DNA of 64,000 nucleotides. Origin: Lachnospiraceae bacterium G41 (GTDB lineage Bacteria > Bacillota > Clostridia > Lachnospirales > Lachnospiraceae). Below the pieces are notes generated by a model. It saw only the letters and a list, made by a program, of their open reading frames with translations, did not search any database and was not told the origin of the DNA. A program made the position numbers and the translations under genes. The DNA is taken from assembly GCA_900100245.1 (NCBI GenBank), contig FNEU01000001.1:186001-250000 (forward strand), given 5' to 3'. Of the stretch, positions 6,964 to 15,628 are shown piece by piece (the stretch's first letter is position 1; every line of letters begins with the position of its first letter).

Positions 6964-9255
6964 ATGAAAACAATAGAAGAAATCAGAGAAATCATCTCTA
7001 CTTTAACGTTGGAAGAAAAAGCTTCCCTTTGTTCAGGTGAGACTTTCTGGCTCACCAAGAAAATTCCCGGCAAAGATATACCTGTTATCATGGTATCCGA
7101 CGGACCTGTCGGCCTTAGAAAACAGGCGAACGTTGAAGATCATCTCGGAATGAATGAATCCATTCAGGCTGTCTGCTTCCCCGCCGGTGTCGGAATGGCT
7201 GCTACTTTTAATAAAGAACTATACGGCAAAATGGGCGAAACTCTCGGTGAAGAATGCAGAGCCGAAAACGTTGCGGTTATTTTAGGACCGGCTGTTAATA
7301 TTAAGCGCTCTCCTCTTTGCGGACGTAATTTCGAGTATTTGTCCGAGGATCCTTTCCTTGCAAGCGAAATGTCCACCTCATACGTAAAAGGTGTTCAGAG
7401 CAAACATGTCGGTACATCCATCAAGCACTTTGCTGTTAACAATATGGAAACAAGGCGTTTCTCGGCATCAAGCAACTTATCAGAGCGTGCTTTAAGAGAA
7501 ATCTATCTCGCAGCATTCGAAGGCCCTGTCAGAAATGCTGAACCTTGGACCGTAATGTGTTCATACAACCGTATCAACGGTGAACTCGCCAGCCAGAACA
7601 AAATGCTTTTAACGGATATTCTGCGCGATGATTGGGGGTTTAAGGGCAATGTAATCAGCGACTGGGGCGCAGTCAGCAATCGTGCAAAAGCGCTCGAGGC
7701 CGGCTTAAATCTTGAAATGCCCACATCCTACGGTGAGAATGATGCAATGCTTGTCGAAGCAATTAAGCGAGGCGAATTGGATGAAAGTTTATTAGATAAG
7801 AATTGCGAATCTCTGCTTAAACTCATCTACGATGCTTACGATAATATAGGAAATTCTTCGGAGTTTAAGTTCGACCGTGACGAGCATCACGAGATTGCAA
7901 AGAATATCGCTACGGAAACATTTGTATTATTAAAGAACGAAGGAAATGTTCTCCCTTTAAATAAGAATGCAAAGATTGCAGTTGTCGGTGCATACGCAAA
8001 GACTCCCAGATTTCAGGGTGGTGGCAGCGCTCATATCAACTGCCACAAAATCACGAGTTTCCTCAATGCCTGTTCCGAGAATGGTCTGGCCGATATTAAA
8101 TTTGCCGAAGGCTTCTCTCCCGTTGCCGATGATTTCGACGAAAACCTTTGCAATGAGGCTGTGGCTATCGCCCAAGAAGCCGACGTCACTCTTATCTTCG
8201 CAGGCTTACCCGATATATTCGAATCCGAAGCTTACGACCGCAAGCATATGAATATGCCTGCATGTCAGTTAAAGGTTATCGACGAAGTATCAAAGGTAGC
8301 CAAGAAGACCGTCATCGTTCTTCACAACGGCTCACCCATTGAAATGCCTTTTGTAAATAACGTTGATGCAATCCTCGAGTGTTATCTCGGCGGTCAGGCT
8401 GTCGGTGGTGCTCAGTTCGATGTTATCTTCGGTGACAAATCCCCGAGCGGACGTCTCGCAGAGACTTTCCCCATTAAGCTTGAGGACAACCCTTCATATC
8501 TTAATTTCCCGGGATATAAGAACAATGTCAATTACGCCGAAGACATTTTCGTCGGTTACAGGTATTACGACAAAAAGAAAATGAACGTGCTCTTCCCCTT
8601 CGGCTTCGGTTTAAGCTATACTGAGTTTAAATACAGCAATCTGAAGTTGTCTAAGGAAGAAATAAACGAAGACGAAGGTCTTACAGTTTCGGTTGACATA
8701 ACTAATGTTGGTTCTGTCGCATCCAAGGAAGTCGTACAGTTATATGTTAAAAACTGCGATACCAAAGTTCTTCGTCCTGTCAGAGAATTTAAGGGATTTG
8801 AAAAGATTGAATTAGCCCCCGGCGAAGCCAAGACCGTTACGTTTATATTAAATAAACGTTCATTCGCTTATTTCGACGAGAGAATTCACGACTGGGCAGT
8901 TCCGAGTGGAACATATCAAATTGAAATCGGTAAGAACTCAAGATGCATCGAACTGTCTGCTCCTGTAGAAGTGACCGGAAAACAAATTTTGCCCGATGAA
9001 TACAATTACGATTCGATAACCGAAGACATGCTCGAAGATCCCAGAATCGCCGAATATGTCAAAGGCTATCTCGCAGGATTCGGAAACGACCGTGAAAAGA
9101 CTGATGTCGAAAAAGAATCAATGAATGAAGAAATGGAATATGCAAGCATGATGTACTCTCCTCTTCGAAGCGGTTTATACTTCAGTGGTGGTAAGATCAA
9201 ATATGATGATATTGATGAATTTCTTGAAGAGATTAACAAGATAATAAAGAAGTAA
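6964..9255 (+). CDS. Glycoside hydrolase family 3 beta-glucosidase
   Basis: 763 residues. The N-terminal TIM-barrel (about 1-280) has the KHF motif at 154-156 and the nucleophile Asp233 in GNVISDWGAV. The alpha/beta sandwich domain (about 315-540) contains the GGGSAHIN and GYRYYD segments. A fibronectin-III-like domain follows (about 580-680, with VTNVGS-type strands near SVDITNVGSVASKEVVQLYV). No signal peptide is present, so the enzyme is cytoplasmic and probably hydrolyses imported beta-linked oligosaccharides. The exact substrate cannot be read from sequence. TTAGGAGGG precedes the ATG. It stands alone between hicAB and a terminator, with no transporter or regulator beside it. Confidence 0.93.
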   Translation: MKTIEEIREIISTLTLEEKASLCSGETFWLTKKIPGKDIPVIMVSDGPVGLRKQANVEDHLGMNESIQAVCFPAGVGMAATFNKELYGKMGETLGEECRAENVAVILGPAVNIKRSPLCGRNFEYLSEDPFLASEMSTSYVKGVQSKHVGTSIKHFAVNNMETRRFSASSNLSERALREIYLAAFEGPVRNAEPWTVMCSYNRINGELASQNKMLLTDILRDDWGFKGNVISDWGAVSNRAKALEAGLNLEMPTSYGENDAMLVEAIKRGELDESLLDKNCESLLKLIYDAYDNIGNSSEFKFDRDEHHEIAKNIATETFVLLKNEGNVLPLNKNAKIAVVGAYAKTPRFQGGGSAHINCHKITSFLNACSENGLADIKFAEGFSPVADDFDENLCNEAVAIAQEADVTLIFAGLPDIFESEAYDRKHMNMPACQLKVIDEVSKVAKKTVIVLHNGSPIEMPFVNNVDAILECYLGGQAVGGAQFDVIFGDKSPSGRLAETFPIKLEDNPSYLNFPGYKNNVNYAEDIFVGYRYYDKKKMNVLFPFGFGLSYTEFKYSNLKLSKEEINEDEGLTVSVDITNVGSVASKEVVQLYVKNCDTKVLRPVREFKGFEKIELAPGEAKTVTFILNKRSFAYFDERIHDWAVPSGTYQIEIGKNSRCIELSAPVEVTGKQILPDEYNYDSITEDMLEDPRIAEYVKGYLAGFGNDREKTDVEKESMNEEMEYASMMYSPLRSGLYFSGGKIKYDDIDEFLEEINKIIKK

Positions 9256-9266
9256 AGAAAACTTAA

Positions 9267-9310
9267 GAGGGAGCCAGGCACGCTAACGCGAGCCAGGCTC
9301 CCTCTTTTTT
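9267..9310 (+). terminator. Terminator of the GH3 gene, built from the GTGCCAGGC repeat family
   Basis: A 9-bp stem GAGGGAGCC/GGCTCCCTC encloses a nested AGGCACGC/GCGAGCCA region and is followed by TTTTTT. A second related palindrome (GGTGCCTGGCTCCC, 9311-9343) follows at once. Confidence 0.8.
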
Positions 9311-9349
9311 GGTGCCTGGCTCCCGAAGGGAGCCTGGCTCCGTCCTTTA

Positions 9350-9973
9350 TCAGGGTTTGGGAAGCCCATACTTATCCAGCAAATCATTTATCATATATAT
9401 TTTCCCTCTGTCCGAAGTTGTAACATACACTATTTGTTTGCCCTTCATGTAAACTCCACCATATAGGAAATTCGATTTGGCACTCAATATGCTGTCTTCA
9501 TTTGTTAACGACAATGTATAACTATCCACCAAACCGTCCGATTCAAGTGTAGTATTATACAAAACATATCCGGTCATTTTCTCATTATTATGATAATACT
9601 TAACTTTTCCCGAGTGTTTGCTTTTGTTCTCTGTATAAATTGCAGCCGAATAAAATTCCTCGAACACTTTCTGACAATCCTCAACGGTGTCATAACTCAT
9701 AAAAGAAATGCTCACATCTCTGTCTTCATTCTTTTCTTTATCATTATATTTTGCCCATATTTTTTCATAGTTCCCTTCAAACCCGAGCTTTCGATAGTTT
9801 TTCTCATCAAAAATCCCGACATCATATCCGTTAGCTTTTATATCATCCTCTACGGTTATTCTGCTCGGCAGTTCAAACTTCTTGTATTTGTTCGTCGACA
9901 GAATAATTGCTACAACTATTCCCGCAATTGCCAGCACCGATACTATCGGAATTATTATTTTACCCTTTTCCAT
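9350..9973 (-). CDS. Membrane-anchored protein of unknown function
   Basis: 207 residues. Residues 6-26 (IIIPIVSVLAIAGIVVAIIL) form one strong membrane helix with Lys on the inside, and there is no lipobox. The remaining 180 residues are charged and presumably lie outside the cell; they include strands such as DVSISFMSYDTVEDC and GKQIVYVTTSDRGKIY that suggest a mixed alpha/beta fold. I do not recognise the family. AAGGAG lies upstream of the ATG. The gene stands alone between a repeat-rich terminator region and a decayed nuclease gene. Confidence 0.6.
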   Translation of the reverse strand: MEKGKIIIPIVSVLAIAGIVVAIILSTNKYKKFELPSRITVEDDIKANGYDVGIFDEKNYRKLGFEGNYEKIWAKYNDKEKNEDRDVSISFMSYDTVEDCQKVFEEFYSAAIYTENKSKHSGKVKYYHNNEKMTGYVLYNTTLESDGLVDSYTLSLTNEDSILSAKSNFLYGGVYMKGKQIVYVTTSDRGKIYMINDLLDKYGLPKP

Positions 9974-10156
9974 AATGGCTCCTTAAATATTATTCTTTGA
10001 TAATTATATTCGAAATTGATAACATATAAGTTATTTTTAATCTTAAATCCGTTATTAATGAAAATATATATGCTATTAAGTAAATTTTGGAGTTTATTAT
10101 TTTATTAGAGAAATTTAAGTACAAATTCAAGCAGTTATTTTTCTTTATGATAATAA

Positions 10157-10594
10157 TTCATAAACACTTCAATTACAAATGTCAAAAATCACGAACCGTA
10201 TTCTTCACTTTTAGAAATGAATGTGCTATATTTAGACCAAACAGACTTGGCTACAGAAGAAGACAAAGAAAACAAACTTGATTATTGGGCTAAACTGTTC
10301 AAGGCTACTACTTGGGAAGAATTAAAAGCGATTGTTAAAAACAATCCTTATTTAGAGGAGGTGGCAAAAACTATGTTCAGTTCAAATGTTATTCCTCAGG
10401 AAAAAACCATATTGGAAGCAGAAGAACGAGCTAGACATATGCAACGATGTATGTATGAAAACGGCTATGATGACGGCTAACGCGAAGCAGAAGAAGAATT
10501 TAAAAAGGCTAAAGAAGAATTAGATAACGAAAAAAATATATTATTAGCACAACTTGAAGAGTTAAAAAAACAACTCAATGATTCCAAGAAATAA
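10157..10594 (+). pseudogene. C-terminal remnant of an Rpn/PD-(D/E)XK nuclease-transposase family gene
   Basis: The open stretch from 10217 reads MNVLYLDQTDLATEEDKE and TWEELKAIVKNNPYLEEVAK, which matches the C-terminal region of the Rpn-type PDDEXK family as I remember it. The same frame can be followed upstream to about 10157 (HEPYSSLLEM). The catalytic N-terminal 200 or so residues are absent. A TAA at 10478 interrupts the typical Glu/Lys-rich coiled tail, which continues in frame (REAEEEFKKAKEEL) to 10594. It is therefore a double-damaged relic of a mobile-type gene. The 9974-10156 spacer shows nothing else. Confidence 0.75.
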
Positions 10595-10622
10595 TAGATT
10601 CCAAAAATTAATAGAATACAAA

Positions 10623-10647
10623 AAAGTTCGACACAATGTCGAACTTT
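10623..10647. terminator. Bidirectional terminator
   Basis: A perfect 10-bp stem AAAGTTCGAC/GTCGAACTTT with A and T runs on both sides. It ends the GNAT gene on the minus strand and the relic on the plus strand. Confidence 0.85.
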
Positions 10648-10656
10648 TTTTATTAT

Positions 10657-11319
10657 CTATACAGATTGCTTAAACTTCAGATTGTCCAAAGCTGTCCAAA
10701 TCTCTTCTTCTCTCATCTTTACTGTAACCTTGAAAGCATCTTTAGCTTCTTTAAGGCCAAACCCGAATTGTATCAAGTCCTTAACATCAACACTTGCCTC
10801 AGCCGCTATCTTCTCGCATCCGGTATCGCAAGACTCCGGCACAGATATTTTCATACTGTTAAGTCTTCCGCCTTCCGGTCCGCAATGAACCATATAGATT
10901 CCGTCGTTTTCAGGAAGCATTTCGTCTTTCACCTGAAGTGACATGACAAATTCTTTATCGGACTCGAAATATTTTAAGAAACTTTTAACATCTACTATTC
11001 TTCCGAGTGTCTCAGGAAAAGGATCCTGTGGTTTAACTATATCCACGAAACCATACTTGGCAAAAATCTGCGGTTCTCTCGTTCCTAAAAATACAAAAGC
11101 TTCTTCCTCGGACTGCATACAGTTGAATACTTCTTTTAGGATTGCATCCATGTATCCGCGTCTTCTGTAAAGTCCTTTGGTAAAAGCATTTTTAATCTGA
11201 TATATTGTACTTCCGTCACCGCCTATATCCGGTGAAACCGAAAGTGTCGATATTACCTGATCTTTTTCTTTTGCCGCAAACACAAGGTTGCGGCCTTCTA
11301 CTCTTAATTCAACTTCCAT
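10657..11319 (-). CDS. GNAT-family N-acetyltransferase
   Basis: 220 residues. The region GDGSTIYQIKNAFTKGLYRR followed by RGYMDAILKEVF gives the beta strand and the acetyl-CoA pyrophosphate loop (R-R-R-G-Y) of the GNAT fold, and FLGTREPQIFAKYGF is the usual late motif. Residues about 100-220 form an additional domain without a clear match. The substrate is unknown. A GGAGAAT site precedes the ATG. It is the last gene before a bidirectional terminator and sits downstream of ispF, separated by a GGGGACGG palindrome. Confidence 0.75.
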   Translation of the reverse strand: MEVELRVEGRNLVFAAKEKDQVISTLSVSPDIGGDGSTIYQIKNAFTKGLYRRRGYMDAILKEVFNCMQSEEEAFVFLGTREPQIFAKYGFVDIVKPQDPFPETLGRIVDVKSFLKYFESDKEFVMSLQVKDEMLPENDGIYMVHCGPEGGRLNSMKISVPESCDTGCEKIAAEASVDVKDLIQFGFGLKEAKDAFKVTVKMREEEIWTALDNLKFKQSV

Positions 11320-11339
11320 TTTCTATTCTCCGAAATGAA

Positions 11340-11398
11340 CCATTCGGGGACGGTTCTATTTTGGCTTTTTTGACCATTTTAGAACCGTCCCCAAATGG
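11340..11398. repeat. GGGGACGGTTCTA inverted repeat
   Basis: GGGGACGGTTCTA (11346-11358) and its complement (11380-11392) are extended by CCATT/AATGG on the outside. It fills the whole spacer between the GNAT gene and ispF. This is a widespread REP-like word often associated with Y1 (RAYT) transposases; none is present in this window. Confidence 0.75.
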
Positions 11399-11866
11399 CT
11401 ATTTTAATAAGCAGATGGCCTGGGAGGAAATTCCTTCTCCTCTGCCTGTAAAGCCGAGATGTTCTTCTGTGGTAGCCTTGATGTTAATCTGATTGATGTC
11501 TATGCAAAGTGCATCAGCGATTTTCTCGCGCATGGCATCGATATAAGGTCTCATCTTGGGAGCCTGTGCAATGATTGTAGCATCGATATTGCCAATCTCA
11601 TATCCTGCATCCTTAATCAAGTCCCTTACTCTCTCAAGAAGCACAATACTCGAAATATCTTTGTACTCGCCTGCAGTATCGGGAAAATGAAGTCCGATAT
11701 CACCAAGGCAGGCTGCGCCAAGGATTGCATCCATTATTGCATGTGTCAGTACGTCCGCATCGGAATGTCCGAGTAACCCTTTCTCATATTCGATTTTTAC
11801 GCCACCGACAATTAAGTCTCTGCCGGACTCAAGGCGGTGAACGTCATAACCCATTCCTATTCTCAT
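11399..11866 (-). CDS. ispF: 2-C-methyl-D-erythritol 2,4-cyclodiphosphate synthase
   Basis: 155 residues, the standard length. It starts [18 protein letters not shown] and has the metal ligands of the family (DVH, then [20 protein letters not shown]) and the [16 protein letters not shown]-terminal segment. It catalyses cyclisation of CDP-methylerythritol 2-phosphate in the non-mevalonate isoprenoid pathway. No other MEP gene is adjacent. It lies downstream of mgtE across a GTGCC-type repeat and may share its transcript. Confidence 0.96.
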   Translation of the reverse strand: MRIGMGYDVHRLESGRDLIVGGVKIEYEKGLLGHSDADVLTHAIMDAILGAACLGDIGLHFPDTAGEYKDISSIVLLERVRDLIKDAGYEIGNIDATIIAQAPKMRPYIDAMREKIADALCIDINQINIKATTEEHLGFTGRGEGISSQAICLLK

Positions 11867-11881
11867 ATCGTAATCCTTTAC

Positions 11882-11922
11882 TCGGAGCCAGACACGACTT
11901 CGTCGAGTCAGGCACCGTCATC
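11882..11922. repeat. GTGCCAGGC-family repeat between mgtE and ispF
   Basis: CGGAGCCAGACACGACTTCG followed by TCGAGTCAGGCACCG is a diverged member of the palindromic family seen elsewhere in the window. There is no T-run, so I do not call it a terminator here. Confidence 0.55.
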
Positions 11923-11926
11923 ACCT

Positions 11927-13306
11927 CTAGAACAACAGCACATTCGCCATTCCGAAATAAACAAGCAGCGAAATCGCATCGACCATGGTTGTGATAAAAG
12001 GCGAAGCCATTACCGCAGGGTCGAAGCCAAGTTTCTTCGCAACCATAGGAAGCGTACAGCCGACAACTTTTGCAACCATTACGGTCAGCACCATTGTAAG
12101 ACATACAGTCAAGGCAACAGGAAGCGTTACGCTCGGATTGTGAAGTATCAGTCTGTCGAAAAGCATAATCTTCGCAAAACACGCAATTGCTAATACGGTA
12201 CCGCAAAGAATAGCCGCTCTGATTTCTTTCCAAATAACTCTTATTAAATCCGAAAATTCAAGTTCCCCCAGTGAAAGCGCACGTATAATCGTAACTGATG
12301 ACTGCGAACCCGAATTACCGCCGGTATCCATGAGCATCGGTATAAATGCAGTAAGTACTACCTGTGCCGCCAAAGCATTTTCAAACCTCGTGATGATAAG
12401 TCCCGTAAAAGTAGCCGACACCATCAGGAGCAAAAGCCAGGGAATTCTATGCTTGAAAAGATCGAGTGCATTGGACTTAAGATACGTTTTATCGGAAGGC
12501 GTCATACCGGCCATGATTTCGATATCCTCGGTAGCCTCGTCTTCCATGACATCCATAGCATCGTCGAATGTTACGATTCCGACGAGTCGAAGTTCCGAAT
12601 CGACTACGGGGAGGGCGATGAAGTTGTACTTTGAAAGCATTTTAACAACTTCTTCTCGATCATCATGTGTGTTTGCAAAAATCACATTCTGATCCATGAT
12701 ATCTTTGATTAATGTATCTTCGTCCTGCTCGAGGAGCAAATCTTTTACGGTCAAATAACCGATTAGTTTGCTATACGATGTAACGTAGCAGGTATAAATT
12801 GTTTCCTTGTCAAATCCGGTTCGTCTGATACGAAGTATCGCTTCCTTTACCGTCATCTCCGGCCTTAAGGTAACGTACTCGATTGTCATGATTGAACCGG
12901 CCGAATTCTCGGGATATCTTAAAATCTCATTGATGTCCTTACGAAGTTCCGGATCAGCCTGTGCCAAGATTCTTTTAACAACGTTCGCGGGCATTTCCTC
13001 GACGATATCTACGGCATCATCGACGTAGAGTTCATCGAGCACTTCCTTAAGTTCGTTATCGGAAAAGCCTCTTATTAAAAGCTCCTGTAAATCGGGCTCC
13101 ATTTCAACGAATGTCTCTGCAGCCGCTTCCTTCGGAATCAGTCTGAAAAGAACCGGAAGTCTGTTTTCTTCCATCTCTTCAAAAGCCGCCGCAATATCCG
13201 CCGGATTCATCGTCATGAGTATTTCTTTTATGGTAGGGTATTTTTTCTCTTCAAGAAGCGTAAGCAGTGTGCTTACAATGATTGATACATCTTTTGTTTC
13301 TGCCAT
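11927..13306 (-). CDS. mgtE: Magnesium transporter MgtE
   Basis: 459 residues with the MgtE layout: an N-terminal helical domain (about 1-135), two CBS domains (about 140-260, around ENSAGSIMTIEYVTLRPEMT and VIFANTHDDREEVVKML), a connecting helix and five membrane helices (about 285-455). The pore signature LMDTGGNSGSQSSVTIIRAL is present. MgtE is a Mg2+ channel gated by cytosolic Mg2+. AAGGAGG precedes the ATG, but both lie inside a predicted hairpin, and a 26-codon upstream frame precedes it. The transcript appears to start after the purB terminator at 13604-13634. Confidence 0.95.
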   Translation of the reverse strand: MAETKDVSIIVSTLLTLLEEKKYPTIKEILMTMNPADIAAAFEEMEENRLPVLFRLIPKEAAAETFVEMEPDLQELLIRGFSDNELKEVLDELYVDDAVDIVEEMPANVVKRILAQADPELRKDINEILRYPENSAGSIMTIEYVTLRPEMTVKEAILRIRRTGFDKETIYTCYVTSYSKLIGYLTVKDLLLEQDEDTLIKDIMDQNVIFANTHDDREEVVKMLSKYNFIALPVVDSELRLVGIVTFDDAMDVMEDEATEDIEIMAGMTPSDKTYLKSNALDLFKHRIPWLLLLMVSATFTGLIITRFENALAAQVVLTAFIPMLMDTGGNSGSQSSVTIIRALSLGELEFSDLIRVIWKEIRAAILCGTVLAIACFAKIMLFDRLILHNPSVTLPVALTVCLTMVLTVMVAKVVGCTLPMVAKKLGFDPAVMASPFITTMVDAISLLVYFGMANVLLF

Positions 13307-13346
13307 CGGTAATCCTCCTTTTTTAAGTCATGAAAAACCGATGCAG
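13300..13346 (-). promoter_or_regulatory. Hairpin that could sequester the mgtE start codon and ribosome site
   Basis: On the transcript CTGCATCGGT (13337-13346) can pair with ACCGATGGCAG (13300-13310): ten pairs with one bulged G. The AUG lies in the 3' arm and the AAGGAGG lies in the loop. Pairing would reduce mgtE translation. The structure is read by eye. Confidence 0.45.
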
Positions 13347-13407
13347 GTAAGACTAATCGTAAAAGATATCTGCCGAATTCGTTCAATCGATCATAAAAGA
13401 ATCCAAA

Positions 13408-13488
13408 CTAAAAAACGGAAACGAACAGAATATCGTTTTTCCACGTTCGGTCCGCGCCTGCGTCGGTATTACTACTTCGATAATCCAT
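13408..13488 (-). CDS. Upstream leader peptide of mgtE (26 codons)
   Basis: A short frame begins MDYRSSNTDAG and ends ILFVSVF, eight bases after a strong AAGGAGG site, and stops about 100 bases before mgtE. A ribosome site this good on such a short frame suggests real translation. Leader peptides control Mg2+ transporter genes in enterobacteria (mgtL, corL); this one is not their homologue and lacks their proline runs, but it has four Asp residues. Its role as a sensor is inference. I looked for an M-box riboswitch here and did not find its conserved core. Confidence 0.5.
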   Translation of the reverse strand: MDYRSSNTDAGADRTWKNDILFVSVF

Positions 13489-13603
13489 ATCCGTTTCCTC
13501 CTTGTAATTATTTAAAATCACGGCTTTTTTCAAACCGCATTTCAATTAAAGCACAATGTTATGTAAATAATCAAGTGTTATATAAAATTTCTTCAATAAA
13601 AAA

Positions 13604-13634
13604 GGTGCCAGGCTCGCAAAGTGTGCCTGGCACC
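13604..13634 (-). terminator. Terminator of purB, a GTGCCAGGC-family palindrome
   Basis: A perfect 10-bp stem GGTGCCAGGC/GCCTGGCACC is followed on the minus strand by TTTTTTATT, 25 bases after the purB stop. Confidence 0.85.
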
Positions 13635-13659
13635 ATCTCTCATAAATGTTATTCTACAA

Positions 13660-15096
13660 TTAAACATTAATCTCCGAAGATAATCCTAAGAACTCTTTGT
13701 TTGCCTCAAGTACAGGATTAACAAAATTCTTAAGATAATTATCTACCTGAATACTTGCACGTCCTGTATAAAGCTCAGGCTTAAGGATTTCCTTAATCTG
13801 CTCTTCGTTAACTCCGAATGCATCATCCTTTGCAATGATTGAAGGAAGTTCGTTGTCTTTACCCTCTTCCTTGATCATGCGGCCTGCTTCCATCGAAGCA
13901 ACTCTGATTTTCTCATGAAGTTCCTGTCTGTCGCCGCCTGCCTTTACAGCATCCATCATAAGATTTTCTGTAGCCATAAAAGGAAGCTCAGCCATAAGAT
14001 GCTTTGTAATAACCTTCGGATATACTTTAAGTCCGTTGGTTACGTTCATGCAAAGATCAAGAATACCGTCAATTGCAAGGAAACCTTCGGGAATTGAAAG
14101 TCTCTTGTTGGCAGAATCATCGAGCGTTCTCTCAAACCACTGTGTGGCTGATGTAATTGCAGGATTAAGTGTATCTACAATCACATATCTTGAAAGTGAA
14201 GCAATTCTCTCGCTTCTCATGGGATTTCTCTTATAAGCCATTGCTGATGAACCGATCTGATTCTTTTCGAAAGGCTCTTCCACTTCTTTTAAGTGCTGAA
14301 GGAGTCTGATATCGTTGCTCATCTTGGTAGCGGACTGAGCGATTCCTCCTAAAATATTTAGAACTCTTGAATCAACCTTTCTCGAATATGTCTGACCTGA
14401 TACGGGATAGCAGTTCTCAAAGCCCATCTTCTTTGCAATCATAGGATCGATTTTGTCAATTGTTTCCTGGTCGTTGTTGAAAAGCTCGAGGAAACTTGCC
14501 TGAGTACCGGTTGTGCCTTTTGATCCTAAAAGCTTAAGTGTGGACTGAACATAATCAAGGTCTTCCAAATCCATCATAAACTCATTTATCCAGAGTGTTG
14601 CTCTCTTGCCCAATGTTGTAGGCTGAGCAGGCTGGAAATGTGTAAATGCAAGTGTAGGTAAATCCTTATATTCTTTTGCAAAACCTGCGAGATTGTTAAT
14701 TACGTTTAAAAGCTTTGTTCTGACAAGCTTTAATGCTTCGTTCATCACGATAATATCCGTATTATCGCCTACGTAGCAGCTTGTCGCGCCAAGATGAATG
14801 ATTCCTTTAGCCTTGGGACACTGAACACCGTATGCATATACATGGCTCATTACGTCATGTCTGACTTCCTTTTCTCGTTCCTTTGCAACGTCATAATTAA
14901 TATCCGTTATATGCTCTTTCATCTCCGCAATCATATCGGGAGTAATCTGCTTTAAGCCAAGTTCCATCTCTGTCTCAGCCAAAGCAATCCAGAGTCTTCT
15001 CCACGTGGAAAACTTCATATCCGGTGAGAAAATATACTGCATTTCCTTAGATGCATATCTTTCGGAAAGTGGTGAAACGTATCTGTCTGTATCCAT
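13660..15096 (-). CDS. purB: Adenylosuccinate lyase
   Basis: 478 residues of the fumarase/aspartase superfamily. The signature loop GSSAMAYKRNPMRSERI and the segments GATSCYVGDNTD and FQPAQPTTLGKRA with catalytic His are present. It catalyses two fumarate-releasing steps of purine synthesis, from SAICAR and from adenylosuccinate. The length of about 475 residues fits the longer clostridial/eukaryotic-like subgroup rather than the 430-residue Bacillus form. No other pur gene is next to it. Upstream lies a 52-bp-period repeat array. Confidence 0.96.
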   Translation of the reverse strand: MDTDRYVSPLSERYASKEMQYIFSPDMKFSTWRRLWIALAETEMELGLKQITPDMIAEMKEHITDINYDVAKEREKEVRHDVMSHVYAYGVQCPKAKGIIHLGATSCYVGDNTDIIVMNEALKLVRTKLLNVINNLAGFAKEYKDLPTLAFTHFQPAQPTTLGKRATLWINEFMMDLEDLDYVQSTLKLLGSKGTTGTQASFLELFNNDQETIDKIDPMIAKKMGFENCYPVSGQTYSRKVDSRVLNILGGIAQSATKMSNDIRLLQHLKEVEEPFEKNQIGSSAMAYKRNPMRSERIASLSRYVIVDTLNPAITSATQWFERTLDDSANKRLSIPEGFLAIDGILDLCMNVTNGLKVYPKVITKHLMAELPFMATENLMMDAVKAGGDRQELHEKIRVASMEAGRMIKEEGKDNELPSIIAKDDAFGVNEEQIKEILKPELYTGRASIQVDNYLKNFVNPVLEANKEFLGLSSEINV

Positions 15097-15122
15097 TCTT
15101 AAAACCTCAATTCTTTATATTT

Positions 15123-15150
15123 TGGTGCCAGGCACGCTTCGCGAGCCGAG
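15123..15150. repeat. GTGCCAGGC-family repeat abutting the 52-bp array
   Basis: GGTGCCAGGCACGCTTCGCG followed by AGCCGAG lies between the purB start and the first degenerate unit of the array. The inner GCGCGAAGCG-like stem is imperfect. Confidence 0.55.
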
Positions 15151-15600
15151 CAGCTTTAATTCAAAACTCATTTTGTACTGCTTGATTTATCTTTTCTCGC
15201 TTTAGGCAGTACTATAAGTGGCTTATGTACTGCCTACTTTTGACTTTTTTCTTTTAGGCAGTATTTTTATCGGCTTTTGTACTGCCTTATTTCTCTTTTC
15301 TCGCTTTAGGCAGTACTATAAGTGGCTTTTGTACTGCCTACTTTTGACTATTTTCTTTTAGGCAGTATTTTTATCTGCTTTTGTAATGCTTAATTTTTCT
15401 TTTCACGCTTTAGGCAGTACTATAAGTGGCTTTTGTACTGCTTAATTTTTCTTTTCTCGCTTTAGGCAGTACTATAGATGATTTTTGTACTGCTTACTTT
15501 TGATTTTTTTCTTTTAGGCAGTATTTTTATCGGCTTTTGTACTGCCTGATATCATTTTTTCTCATCCAAGCAATACTTTAAAAAAGATAATAACAATATT
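15151..15600. repeat. Inverted-arm array with an exact 52-bp period
   Basis: Arms TAGGCAGTAC and GTACTGCCTA face each other 22 bp apart. The left arms start at 15203, 15255, 15307, 15359, 15411, 15463 and 15515, always 52 bp apart. Degenerate units fall on the same lattice at 15151 and 15567. Two unit types alternate: ACTATAAGTGG and ATTTTTATCGG between the arms. 52 is not a multiple of three and both strands are full of stops, so the array is non-coding. It occupies the spacer between purB and the TPR gene. Confidence 0.9.
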
Positions 15601-15628
15601 GAGAATTATTACAGTATGAATAGTAAAA

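Noticed and set aside
10087-10281. Plus-strand ORF overlapping the Rpn relic
   Set aside because: It is in another frame, Phe/Lys/Ile-rich and without a ribosome site. The relic frame has recognisable homology.
13307-13600. M-box (ykoK) riboswitch before mgtE
   Set aside because: The conserved core of that riboswitch is not present on the minus strand. A short ORF and a hairpin are seen instead.
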